42,012 nucleotides of DNA from Moduliflexus sp964602655 (GTDB taxonomy: Bacteria; Moduliflexota; Moduliflexia; Moduliflexales; Moduliflexaceae). Every line of letters begins with the position of its first letter. Within the stretch, counting starts at the first letter, position 1. This document shows, piece after piece, positions 26,296 through 33,269 of the stretch. Location of the stretch: NCBI GenBank assembly GCA_964602655.1, contig CAZRSF010000057.1:1-42012 (forward strand), given 5' to 3'. The notes under the pieces were generated by a model. That model did not search any database. It saw only the letters and a list, made by a program, of their open reading frames with translations, and was not told the origin of the DNA. A program made the translations under genes and the position numbers.

Positions 26296-26336
26296 GGCGA
26301 AACTCCGTTTCGCCTTCGTCGAAACGGAGTTTCGAC
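26296..26336. repeat. Paired-hairpin element, family P3 (opposite orientation)
   Basis: GGCGAAAC/GTTTCGCC (26296-26314) followed by GTCGAAAC/GTTTCGAC (26318-26336). The hairpin order is reversed relative to 14625 and 35730, so it is inverted. It begins one base after the asnB stop and ends 15 nt before the next ATG. Confidence 0.85.
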
Positions 26337-26350
26337 GTACGGATCATAAT

Positions 26351-27451
26351 ATGCCAGCAACTAAATTTCCTTATATAGATCGCGTATTAGAGCAGGCGCT
26401 CGAAAACGGCTCAACGCCGGGAATTGCCGCGTTAGTCAATTCCGGCGGCGAGATGGCGTACCGCAAAGCGTTCGGCCATGCGCAAATCTACCCGGAACAT
26501 CGCGCCCTGACTGAAGAGACGATCTTCGACGTGGCCTCGCTGACAAAGGTCATGGCGACCACAACCGCCGTGATGCTCTTGCTGCGCGACAAACAGATCG
26601 CCTTAGATGACTCGCTCTGCAAATTCCTGCCGGACTTCCCGTATGAGCAGATCACGCTGACGCATCTTCTGACGCATTCAGCAGGCTTGCCCGACCATCT
26701 GCCATTGTTCGAACTTATTCCGACAGAGCAGATCGGCAGTTCGGAAGCAAAGACGTTGATTCTGAAAAGCATTTACGAAACGGAACTGATGTACACGCCG
26801 GGACAGGCTTCGAAATACAGCGATCTTGGCTTTATTTTGTTAGGCTGCGCCCTTGAACAGATTACTGGAACGACGTTAGACCGCTTTTGCGCCGAACAGA
26901 TTTTCCGTCCGTTCGGCATGACGAACACGTTCTTTCAGCCTGCGAACGGTCAGAAACGACAGGGCGATTTTGCCGCGACCGAACGCTGCACATGGCGAAA
27001 CAGAATTATCTGCGGCGAGGTTCACGACGAAAATGCTTACGCGATGGGCGGCGTGGCCGGTCATGCCGGGTTATTTTCCACGCTCGACGACACGCATCGT
27101 TTCATGATGAAGTTGTATCAGTGCTATGCCGGGCATGACGAGACAATTCCCAAAAATATCGTGAAGAAATTTTTTACGCGCCAGCAGCTTGTCGCGGATT
27201 CGACTCGCGCCCTCGGCTGGGACACGCCGTCGCGCAACCAGAAAGAAAAAGCGTCCGGCGGGACGATCATTTCCGACACATCGGTCGGGCATACCGGATT
27301 TACCGGCGTCTCTGTCTGGTTCGACCTGCCGCGCAAATTGCTGATTATCTTGTTTGCCAACCGCGTCCACCCATCGCGCCACAATCAGACCTTCCTGAGC
27401 ATGAGACCCAAAATCCACGACACTATTGTCATTGCGATGGAACGCAAATAA
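26351..27451 (+). CDS. Beta-lactamase-fold serine hydrolase, AmiE/YbbE-like
   Basis: 366 aa of the serine beta-lactamase/PBP4* family. Catalytic motifs are Ser63-x-x-Lys66 (SLTK), Tyr156-Ser-Asp (YSD) and His314-Thr-Gly (HTG, equivalent of KTG). The HDENAYAMGGVAGHAGLFST block (about 225-244) is typical of the subgroup found in murein-recycling operons, such as Bacillus YbbE/AmiE. No signal peptide is seen, consistent with cytoplasmic action on recovered muropeptides. Alternatives are an esterase or D-aminopeptidase. It lies directly upstream of mpl, supporting a recycling role. A weak ribosome-binding site and the P3 repeat just upstream leave transcription control unclear. Confidence 0.82.
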   Translation: MPATKFPYIDRVLEQALENGSTPGIAALVNSGGEMAYRKAFGHAQIYPEHRALTEETIFDVASLTKVMATTTAVMLLLRDKQIALDDSLCKFLPDFPYEQITLTHLLTHSAGLPDHLPLFELIPTEQIGSSEAKTLILKSIYETELMYTPGQASKYSDLGFILLGCALEQITGTTLDRFCAEQIFRPFGMTNTFFQPANGQKRQGDFAATERCTWRNRIICGEVHDENAYAMGGVAGHAGLFSTLDDTHRFMMKLYQCYAGHDETIPKNIVKKFFTRQQLVADSTRALGWDTPSRNQKEKASGGTIISDTSVGHTGFTGVSVWFDLPRKLLIILFANRVHPSRHNQTFLSMRPKIHDTIVIAMERK

Positions 27452-27482
27452 TACGACAATCAAACCGCCGGAACGCGGAGAA

Positions 27483-27517
27483 GAACCCAGCCAGGGTTTC
27501 AAACCCTGGCTGGGTTC
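27483..27517. repeat. 35-nt palindrome, family P2 variant
   Basis: Perfect 17-bp arms (GAACCCAGCCAGGGTTT) around a C, with partial extension by flanking GGAGAAG and CTCC. It lies between the serine hydrolase and mpl. Paired substitutions relative to the other P2 copies (CAGCC/GGCTG instead of TGCC/GGCA) preserve the stem. Confidence 0.9.
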
Positions 27518-27544
27518 TCCGTATTTCTGCGGCAAAAATTACCT

Positions 27545-28948
27545 ATGGAAAAAATACATTTGATTGGCATCTGCGGCATGGCGATGGGATCGCTGGCCGG
27601 GATGCTGAAAGCTCGCGGCTATGACGTGCGCGGCTCGGATGAACATGTCTATCCGCCGATGAGCGACCAGTTAGCGCAACTCGGTATTCCGTATTTCGAA
27701 GGCTTTCGCGCCGAAAATCTCGACTGGCAGCCGGATCGTGTGGTCATCGGCAATGTCGTCAGCCGCAACCACCCTGAAGCCATCGCCACGATAGAACGCG
27801 GCCTGCCCTACTCGTCGCAGGCTGACGCGCTGGCCGAACTCTTCATTCAAGACCGCCATTCCGTCGTCGTGACCGGCACGCACGGCAAAACCACGACCAC
27901 CGGCATCATCGCCTGGACGCTGCATCATGCGGGGCGCAATCCCGGCTTTCTCGTCGGCGGCGTATTGACGAATTTTCAGGCGACATACAGCGTCGGCAAC
28001 GGTCAGTTTTTCGTGGTGGAAGGGGACGAATACGACACCGCCTATTTCGATAAAACGCCCAAATTCCTGCATTATCGCCCCAAAACAGGTCTGATGACCA
28101 GCATCGAATTCGATCACGCCGACATTTACAACGATTTGGAGCAGATCAAACAGGAGTTCCGTAAATTCGCGGCATTGATTCCGGCGGACGGCTTGCTCGT
28201 CGCCTGCGCCGACGAGCCGAACATCCGCGAAGTCCTTTCATCCGCGACCGCGCCGATTCAGACGTATGGCGAGTCCAAAGACGCTGATTGGCGCATTGGC
28301 GCTATCGAAAAGCGGAACGGCCTGACAACCTTTACCGTATTGAAACAGGGCGTTCGTTTTGCCGAATTCGAAACGCCGATGATCGGACGTCACAACCTCT
28401 GGAACCTGCTTGGCGCGACAGCGGTTTTGCATCATCTCGGCCTGTCGCCGGAAGAAATCCGCACCGGATTCCGCGAGTTCAAGGGAACGAAACGCCGTCA
28501 GGAAGTGCGCGGCGTCGCGAATGGCGTCACGGTGATTGACGATTTTGCGCATCATCCGACCGCCGTGAAACTGACGATTGACGCCGTCAAAACCCACTAT
28601 GCCGGACAGCGCGTCTGGTGCGTCTTCGAACCGCGCACCGCCACGACGCGGCGCGACGTGTTCCAGCACGACTATGCCGATGCCTTTTCACAGGCGGATG
28701 TGGCGATTATCGCGAACGTGGACAAACCCGAAAAAGCGCCGGAAGGCCATCGGTTTTCGTCCGAGCGATTAGTTGAGGATTTGCGCGAGCGCGGCATCGA
28801 AGCGCATCATATCAGCGCGGTTGACGACATCGTGGCGCATCTCGCGCAGCACGCGAAACCCGGCGACGTCGCCCTCATCATGTCGAATGGCGGCTTCGGC
28901 GGTATTCATCAAAAGTTGCTGACCGCGTTGGGTAATTTGTCGGATTAA
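27545..28948 (+). CDS. mpl: UDP-N-acetylmuramate:L-Ala-gamma-D-Glu-meso-DAP ligase
   Basis: 467-aa Mur ligase of the Mpl type, which re-attaches recovered murein tripeptide to UDP-MurNAc in the cytoplasm. The N-terminal Rossmann motif IGICGMAMGSLAGML, the ATP-binding GTHGKTT loop (residues 111-117), VVEGDEYDTAYFDK, SIEFDHADIYND and DDFAHHPTAVK are the expected Mur/Mpl signatures, and length is normal. The DAP-tripeptide substrate implies a diderm with meso-DAP murein. No strong ribosome-binding site is evident. It follows a beta-lactamase-fold hydrolase that could supply recycling intermediates. Its stop is eight bases from the left boundary of candidate integron cassette B. Confidence 0.92.
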   Translation: MEKIHLIGICGMAMGSLAGMLKARGYDVRGSDEHVYPPMSDQLAQLGIPYFEGFRAENLDWQPDRVVIGNVVSRNHPEAIATIERGLPYSSQADALAELFIQDRHSVVVTGTHGKTTTTGIIAWTLHHAGRNPGFLVGGVLTNFQATYSVGNGQFFVVEGDEYDTAYFDKTPKFLHYRPKTGLMTSIEFDHADIYNDLEQIKQEFRKFAALIPADGLLVACADEPNIREVLSSATAPIQTYGESKDADWRIGAIEKRNGLTTFTVLKQGVRFAEFETPMIGRHNLWNLLGATAVLHHLGLSPEEIRTGFREFKGTKRRQEVRGVANGVTVIDDFAHHPTAVKLTIDAVKTHYAGQRVWCVFEPRTATTRRDVFQHDYADAFSQADVAIIANVDKPEKAPEGHRFSSERLVEDLRERGIEAHHISAVDDIVAHLAQHAKPGDVALIMSNGGFGGIHQKLLTALGNLSD

Positions 28949-28956
28949 ACCAATTG

Positions 28957-29962
28957 TTAGGCAGTATCATAGAAGAAAGAGGTACGACAACGTGTGTTCT
29001 CTCAAAATCTTAGGGATACCAGTGGTAGTATTAGCATGCTGTCTCTTCAATATGGGGTTCATTGATCTTGATAGATATGCGAACACGTCTGAAGATGATG
29101 CCATTCAAACGACACGGCCTGAACAATCATTATCACAATCTGCGCAACCGTTGGCGTCAGGATGGGAACACATCACAACATTCGAGGCATATGCTCAACT
29201 CGATCTCCAATTATTGACTGAACTCTGTGATGCGTTAGAAGAAGGCATGTGGGTGACAGCGATTCGACAACGAGGGGATGAAATGATGATAGAAGGAAAG
29301 AGCATATCATCACCATTTTTATCCGATTTTATAAGAAATCTTTCCGCATCGAACGCCTTTCAGGAGGTTGATGTGCCCTATCATCATGTTGAATATTATC
29401 CTTCATTGTCCCAGAGTATTTTAGAGTTCCAGATTACAGCATTACGAGTCGCAACTCAAACAGAAAGGCAAGCATCGTTGCAAGACATTGCATCCTGCCC
29501 AGACTTTTTTACACCATTGATTCTTGATGAGGAACAACAGAAAAAGACAAATGGACAGACTTCCCCTTATGCCCATCCATTACGAACAGTTGAAATACCC
29601 CAACTTAAACTTACTGAAATTCTATTGAGTCCTATCGGAAATTACGCACGGATTCGGACATTGCAAGGAAAATTGTATGCTGTGGCTGTTGGAACGCCAG
29701 TTGGGAAACAAGAGGGGAAAGTCGTCTCAATTACACAGAATGGACTGATGATACAAGAACAAGAGAATGGTCAAGAGATAACGACGCAATTACCGTGTAT
29801 AGAATGTACGATTGTTGAAATACCAGACTAAAAGTGAGACGTTCATATCGTGAATGAGCCTAACGATCTGCTTGCACCAGACGTCAAAGGGGCACGGGGA
29901 AAATTGGTCGTTGAACCCTACGTCCGGTGGACGCGTCCCTTTGCCGCCGGTGAAGCAGGGCG
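28957..29962 (+). mobile_element. Candidate integron gene cassette B (1006 bp, one gene)
   Basis: The left boundary G/TTAGGC (28956-28962) and the attC at 29858-29968 define a 1006-bp unit holding one gene in the same orientation. GTTAGGC is the exact reverse complement of the R'' box GCCTAAC, as expected if the excised circle restores a paired attC. The right-hand flank contributes G/TTAGCG. The unit is AT-rich relative to mpl and the permease, consistent with foreign origin. No integrase or second attC lies adjacent, so it would be an isolated cassette. GTTAGGC also occurs by chance inside several coding regions here (as Leu-Gly codons), which tempers the left boundary. Confidence 0.68.
28992..29831 (+). 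CDS. Orphan PilN-PilP-like fusion protein
   Basis: 279 aa. A hydrophobic N-terminal segment (about 5-22, LGIPVVVLACCLF) acts as signal or anchor. Residues 70-150 resemble the periplasmic ferredoxin-like part of PilN (LLTELCDALEEGMWVTAIRQ, then MMIEGKSISSPFLSDFIRNL). Residues 200-265 resemble the beta-domain of PilP (ARIRTLQGKLYAVAVGTPVG, then GKVVSITQNGLMIQE). In type IV pilus machines PilN and PilP belong to the inner-membrane alignment complex that links to the PilQ secretin. Here they appear as one chain with no pilM, pilO or pilQ nearby. GTG start with AGAGGT upstream. The gene is AT-rich and lies inside candidate cassette B. Confidence 0.65.
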   Translation: MCSLKILGIPVVVLACCLFNMGFIDLDRYANTSEDDAIQTTRPEQSLSQSAQPLASGWEHITTFEAYAQLDLQLLTELCDALEEGMWVTAIRQRGDEMMIEGKSISSPFLSDFIRNLSASNAFQEVDVPYHHVEYYPSLSQSILEFQITALRVATQTERQASLQDIASCPDFFTPLILDEEQQKKTNGQTSPYAHPLRTVEIPQLKLTEILLSPIGNYARIRTLQGKLYAVAVGTPVGKQEGKVVSITQNGLMIQEQENGQEITTQLPCIECTIVEIPD

Positions 29963-29968
29963 TTAGCG
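29858..29968 (+). other. attC integron recombination site (cassette B)
   Basis: R'' box GCCTAAC (29858-29864) and terminal GTTAGCG (29962-29968). CTAACG pairs with CGTTAG. A two-base unpaired spacer (AT opposite GG) follows. CTGCTT-CACC (29868-29878) then pairs with GGTGAAGCAG (29949-29958), leaving G29874 extrahelical. An inner CAAAGGG/CCCTTTG stem lengthens the foldback. This matches the known attC secondary structure and gives a 111-nt site just after the cassette gene. The extrahelical G and the R''-adjacent CCTAACGAT are shared with the site at 6513-6627. Confidence 0.8.
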
Positions 29969-30068
29969 TAATAATCATCGTGATTGTTTCGCAGATGAGC
30001 GAGCGCTCGCGATATCGCTGGCTATTGATTCAAGATTCTCTATTGACGTAATGCGATTCCCTTATAGA

Positions 30069-30192
30069 GAGCAGGGCTGTTACGTTCTACATTTCAGAAG
30101 AGGGCGAAACGCCCTCGTTCCATTTCGCCGCAGAGCGGCGGGCTGTGGGCATTCCACGCGGAGCGTGGAACGAGAACGTAACAGCCCTGCTC
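30069..30192. repeat. MITE-like composite foldback element
   Basis: 20-bp perfect terminal inverted repeats (GAGCAGGGCTGTTACGTTCT at 30069-30088; complement at 30173-30192) enclose three smaller perfect hairpins at 30100-30116, 30126-30140 and 30152-30170. The arms closely resemble the inner arms of the foldback at 35831-36007 (GAACAGGGCTGTTTAGGTTCT-like). It occupies the gene-free stretch between the attC and the permease start. No transposase is encoded and no target-site duplication is obvious. Confidence 0.85.
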
Positions 30193-30216
30193 CCTGAAAG
30201 GGGAATCAATGTCTCT

Positions 30217-31143
30217 ATGCACACCTATTTTTTACGACGACTGCTGCTGACGATCCCGGTCATTTTCGGGGTTTCGACGCTTGTGTTTTTGTTTATCCAT
30301 CTGATTCCCGGCGATCCGGTACAGGTGATGCTGGGAGAATCGGCGAACGCCGCCGATGTTGACCAATTGCGCAATCAATTGGGGCTGAATAAGCCTTTAG
30401 GCGAGCAATATGCGCTTTTTCTGAAAGGCTTGCTGACAGCAGATTTAGGCCGTTCGATCTTCACCGGCCAGCCGATTTTCAAGACGATTATCAGCCGCCT
30501 TCCCGCGACGGTCGAACTGACGCTGGCGTCGCTCGTGGTCGCGCTGCTGATCGCCATTCCGCTCGGCGTGATTTCTGCCCGCAAACAATATTCGCTGTTG
30601 GATAACGGAGCGACCTTCATCGCATTGTTAGGCATCTCCATGCCGCATTTCTGGCTTGGGCCGTTGCTGATTCTGCTGTTTTCCGTGCATCTGAACTGGC
30701 TGCCGGTGTCGGGACATGGCACGATTTGGCATCTGATTCTTCCGGCGATCACGCTCGGTTCGGCGCTCGCGGCGAAGCTGACGCGCATGACCCGTTCCAG
30801 TGTGTTGGAAGCGCTGCACGAAGACTACATCACCACCAGCCGCGCCAAAGGCTTGCGCGAAAGCGTCGTCCTGTTCAAACACGCCCTGCGCAACGCGCTG
30901 ATTCCCGTGATTACGGTGATCGGCATTCAATTCGGCGCGTTGCTTTCCGGCGCGTTGATTACCGAAACCATTTTCGCCTGGCCTGGCATCGGTCGCCTCG
31001 CCATCGAAGCGATTCAAAAGCGCGATTACCCGCTTGTGCAAGGCTGCGTACTCATCTTTGCGTTCGGGTACGTGTTCGCAAATCTGCTGACCGATTTAGC
31101 CTATGCCGCCGCCGACCCGCGCATCCGTTTCAACTCCGAATAA
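30217..31143 (+). CDS. ABC transporter permease, DppB/OppB-like
   Basis: 308-aa inner-membrane permease of the peptide/nickel ABC importer family. It has about six membrane helices. The N-terminal MHTYFLRRLLLTIPVIFGVST...LIPGDP signature is typical of DppB. The EAA loop (EALHEDYITTSRAKGL, about residues 205-220) that docks the ATPase is present, as is the C-terminal TDLAYAAADPRIRF. It would normally pair with DppC, two ATPases and a binding protein; none follows, so it is an orphan in this window. The ATG at 30217 is chosen because it starts the conserved domain and follows AAAGGGG. A longer frame from 30145 would run through the composite repeat. No function can be assigned without partners. 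Confidence 0.87.
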   Translation: MHTYFLRRLLLTIPVIFGVSTLVFLFIHLIPGDPVQVMLGESANAADVDQLRNQLGLNKPLGEQYALFLKGLLTADLGRSIFTGQPIFKTIISRLPATVELTLASLVVALLIAIPLGVISARKQYSLLDNGATFIALLGISMPHFWLGPLLILLFSVHLNWLPVSGHGTIWHLILPAITLGSALAAKLTRMTRSSVLEALHEDYITTSRAKGLRESVVLFKHALRNALIPVITVIGIQFGALLSGALITETIFAWPGIGRLAIEAIQKRDYPLVQGCVLIFAFGYVFANLLTDLAYAAADPRIRFNSE

Positions 31144-31254
31144 TGCTGGGAACGTCGTCGTCCTGACGGCGTCGAAACATGAGGACGCAACCCCGCGCTA
31201 CTGGCGTTCTGCCGAATTTCCTTGACAGGTTTGTCCGTTTCTTCTTGTGTGAAC

Positions 31255-31283
31255 TCGTCAATATTCATCAGAGACCGTATAAC
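31255..31283 (+). promoter_or_regulatory. Candidate sigma70-type promoter for typA
   Basis: TCGTCA (31255-31260), a 17-nt spacer and TATAAC (31278-31283), about 110 nt upstream of the typA ATG. The -10 matches five of six consensus positions and the -35 four of six. The assignment is visual only. Confidence 0.3.
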
Positions 31284-31337
31284 AATTTTAAACTATTAGG
31301 ATTCTTACAGAAAAGCTTCTATTATGAAAGAATTTTT

Positions 31338-31381
31338 GAGCGCCAAAGCGTTGCTTTCGCGCTCTTGAAGACGCTTTTTTT
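31338..31381 (+). promoter_or_regulatory. Two mutually exclusive hairpins in the typA leader
   Basis: Hairpin 1 (31338-31364): GAGCGC-C-AAAGC, GTT loop, GCTTT-C-GCGCTC. Alternative hairpin 2: AAAGCGT (31345-31351) with ACGCTTT (31371-31377), leading into seven T's (31375-31381). The two share bases and cannot coexist, which is the layout of an attenuator. Hairpin 2 is weak and has a 19-nt loop, so regulation is only a possibility. Confidence 0.35.
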
Positions 31382-31394
31382 ACAGAGTACGATT

Positions 31395-33218
31395 ATGCCG
31401 CATCAAAAACGACGCAAAGACCTGCGCAACATTGCAATTATCGCGCATGTCGATCATGGGAAAACCACGCTGGTTGACGCGCTGCTCAAACAAACCCACG
31501 CGCACAAATTCAAAGAAGGGGAAGTGACCATCATGGATTCCAACCCCCTCGAACGCGAACGAGGCATTACGATTTTTTCCAAAAACGTCTCGCTCCAATT
31601 CAAAGACATTCAGATTAACATTGTGGACACTCCCGGCCATGCCGATTTCGGCAGCGAAGTGGAGCGAATCTTGCGTATGGTGGACGGCGTGCTGCTGCTC
31701 GTGGACGCCTTCGAAGGGCCGATGCCGCAGACCAAATTCGTGCTGCGCAAGTCGTTGGAACTTCATCTGAAACCGATTCTCGTGATCAATAAAATAGATC
31801 GCCCCGACTCCCGCCCGAATGAAGTCGTGGATTTGACCTTCGACCTTTTTTGCGAATTGAACGCGACCGACGAACAGCTTGATTTTCCGATAGTCTTTAC
31901 CTCGGCCAAAGAAGGCAAGGCGACCCTTGATCTGGACGAAGAGGCGGTGGATATGAAACCGCTGTTGGAAACCATCATTCATCGCGTCCTGCCGCCGATT
32001 GCCGATCCGGAATTGCCGTTTCAAATGTTAGTCACCATGCTCGATTACGATCCGTATATCGGTCGGATTGCCACCGGGCGCGTGGTGCATGGCAGCGTGA
32101 AAAGCGGAGAAACGATTGCGTTAGTCAAGCGGGATGGCGAAGTTCAGAAAGGGCGCATCACCAAAATTTTGAGCTATCACGGAATGAACCGCGTTGAAGT
32201 CCAGGAAGGTCAGGCCGGAGACATCCTTTCCATTGCGGGCATGGGCGACGTAAAGGTCGGGGAAACGCTCGCGGATGGAAATAATCCGATAGCATTGAAG
32301 ACGATTAAGATTGACGAGCCGACGATCTCGATGAATTTTTCGCACAACACCAGCCCATTCTCCGGGCGCGACGGCGGGCGCTTTCTCACATCGCGTCATA
32401 TCCGCGACCGGTTGCAGCATGAGGCGATGATGAACGTCGGCATCAAAATTGACGAGGTGGAAGGCCGCGACGCCTACAAAGTGTCCGGGCGCGGCGAATT
32501 GCATCTCTCGATTTTGATCGAAACGATGCGCCGCGAAGGCTATGAACTGGAAGTCTCGCGTCCGCAGGTCATCTTGCGAACCATTGACGACGAAGTCGTC
32601 GAACCGGTGGAAGAAGTCTTTGTCGAAGTGGACGAAGGCTATCAGGGCGCGGTGATTCAGGCGCTCGGCAGCCGCATGGCGGAAATGCGGAGCATGCAAG
32701 TCAGTTCCATCGGTACGATTCGACTGGAATTTATCGTGGCGTCGCGCGCGCTGATCGGTTTTCGCGGCGAATTTCTCACCATGACGCGCGGCACGGGCAT
32801 CATGTATCAGAATTTTTACAAATACCAGCCATTCAAAGGCGAGATGCCGTCGCGCCATGTCGGCGTGCTCATCGCGCAACAGGAAGGTCCGGCGGTGGCG
32901 TATGCGCTGTGGGGCTTGCAAGAACGCGGGGCGTTGTTCATCCGGCCTGGCGAAGACCTCTATGAAGGCATGATCATCGGTTCTACCAGCAAAGGCAACG
33001 ATATGGTCGTGAACGCGCAACGCGAAAAGAAGCTGACCAACATTCGCGCTTCCGGTTCGGACGACGCGATTCAGTTAGTGCCGGTGCAAGATATGACGCT
33101 GGAATTCGCGCTGGAATTCATTGACGACGACGAATTGGTCGAAATTACGCCGAAACATATCCGCTTGCGCAAGAAAGTCCTGCGCGAAAGCGAGCGTCGG
33201 CGTTCACACAAAAAGTAA
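31395..33218 (+). CDS. typA: Ribosome-associated translational GTPase TypA/BipA
   Basis: 607-aa EF-G-like GTPase. G1 is AHVDHGKTTL (residues 18-27), the switch I region is RERGITI, G3 is DTPGH (78-82) and G4 is NKID (132-135). The BipA-specific C-terminal region includes the RGTGIMYQNFYKYQPFKGEM segment and ends RKKVLRESERRRSHKK. TypA/BipA binds the ribosome and supports assembly or stress and low-temperature growth. The ATG at 31395 begins the conserved domain; the frame stays open for 72 codons upstream, but that part is not conserved-looking and overlaps leader hairpins. Four bases after its stop comes a strong palindrome separating it from convergent patB. Confidence 0.95.
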   Translation: MPHQKRRKDLRNIAIIAHVDHGKTTLVDALLKQTHAHKFKEGEVTIMDSNPLERERGITIFSKNVSLQFKDIQINIVDTPGHADFGSEVERILRMVDGVLLLVDAFEGPMPQTKFVLRKSLELHLKPILVINKIDRPDSRPNEVVDLTFDLFCELNATDEQLDFPIVFTSAKEGKATLDLDEEAVDMKPLLETIIHRVLPPIADPELPFQMLVTMLDYDPYIGRIATGRVVHGSVKSGETIALVKRDGEVQKGRITKILSYHGMNRVEVQEGQAGDILSIAGMGDVKVGETLADGNNPIALKTIKIDEPTISMNFSHNTSPFSGRDGGRFLTSRHIRDRLQHEAMMNVGIKIDEVEGRDAYKVSGRGELHLSILIETMRREGYELEVSRPQVILRTIDDEVVEPVEEVFVEVDEGYQGAVIQALGSRMAEMRSMQVSSIGTIRLEFIVASRALIGFRGEFLTMTRGTGIMYQNFYKYQPFKGEMPSRHVGVLIAQQEGPAVAYALWGLQERGALFIRPGEDLYEGMIIGSTSKGNDMVVNAQREKKLTNIRASGSDDAIQLVPVQDMTLEFALEFIDDDELVEITPKHIRLRKKVLRESERRRSHKK

Positions 33219-33222
33219 ATCC

Positions 33223-33269
33223 GTAGGGGCGGGTTCAGAACCCGCCCCTACAACTGAACCCGCCCCTAC
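33223..33269. terminator. GC-rich palindrome between convergent typA and patB
   Basis: GTAGGGGCGGGTT-CAG-AACCCGCCCCTAC (33223-33251) is a perfect 13-bp stem. A third half-arm, AACCCGCCCCTAC, follows at 33257-33269. The stop codon of patB (33266-33268) lies within that third arm, so the repeat provides the end of the gene. It fills the 47-nt convergent gap and probably blocks readthrough both ways, though T-runs are lacking. Confidence 0.7.

Noticed and set aside
31179..31394. 72-residue N-terminal extension of TypA
   Set aside because: It has no family counterpart and contains a promoter-like site and leader hairpins.
33223..33269. Rho-independent terminator with certainty
   Set aside because: The stem is strong but T-runs are absent on both sides, so only a terminator-like role is claimed.
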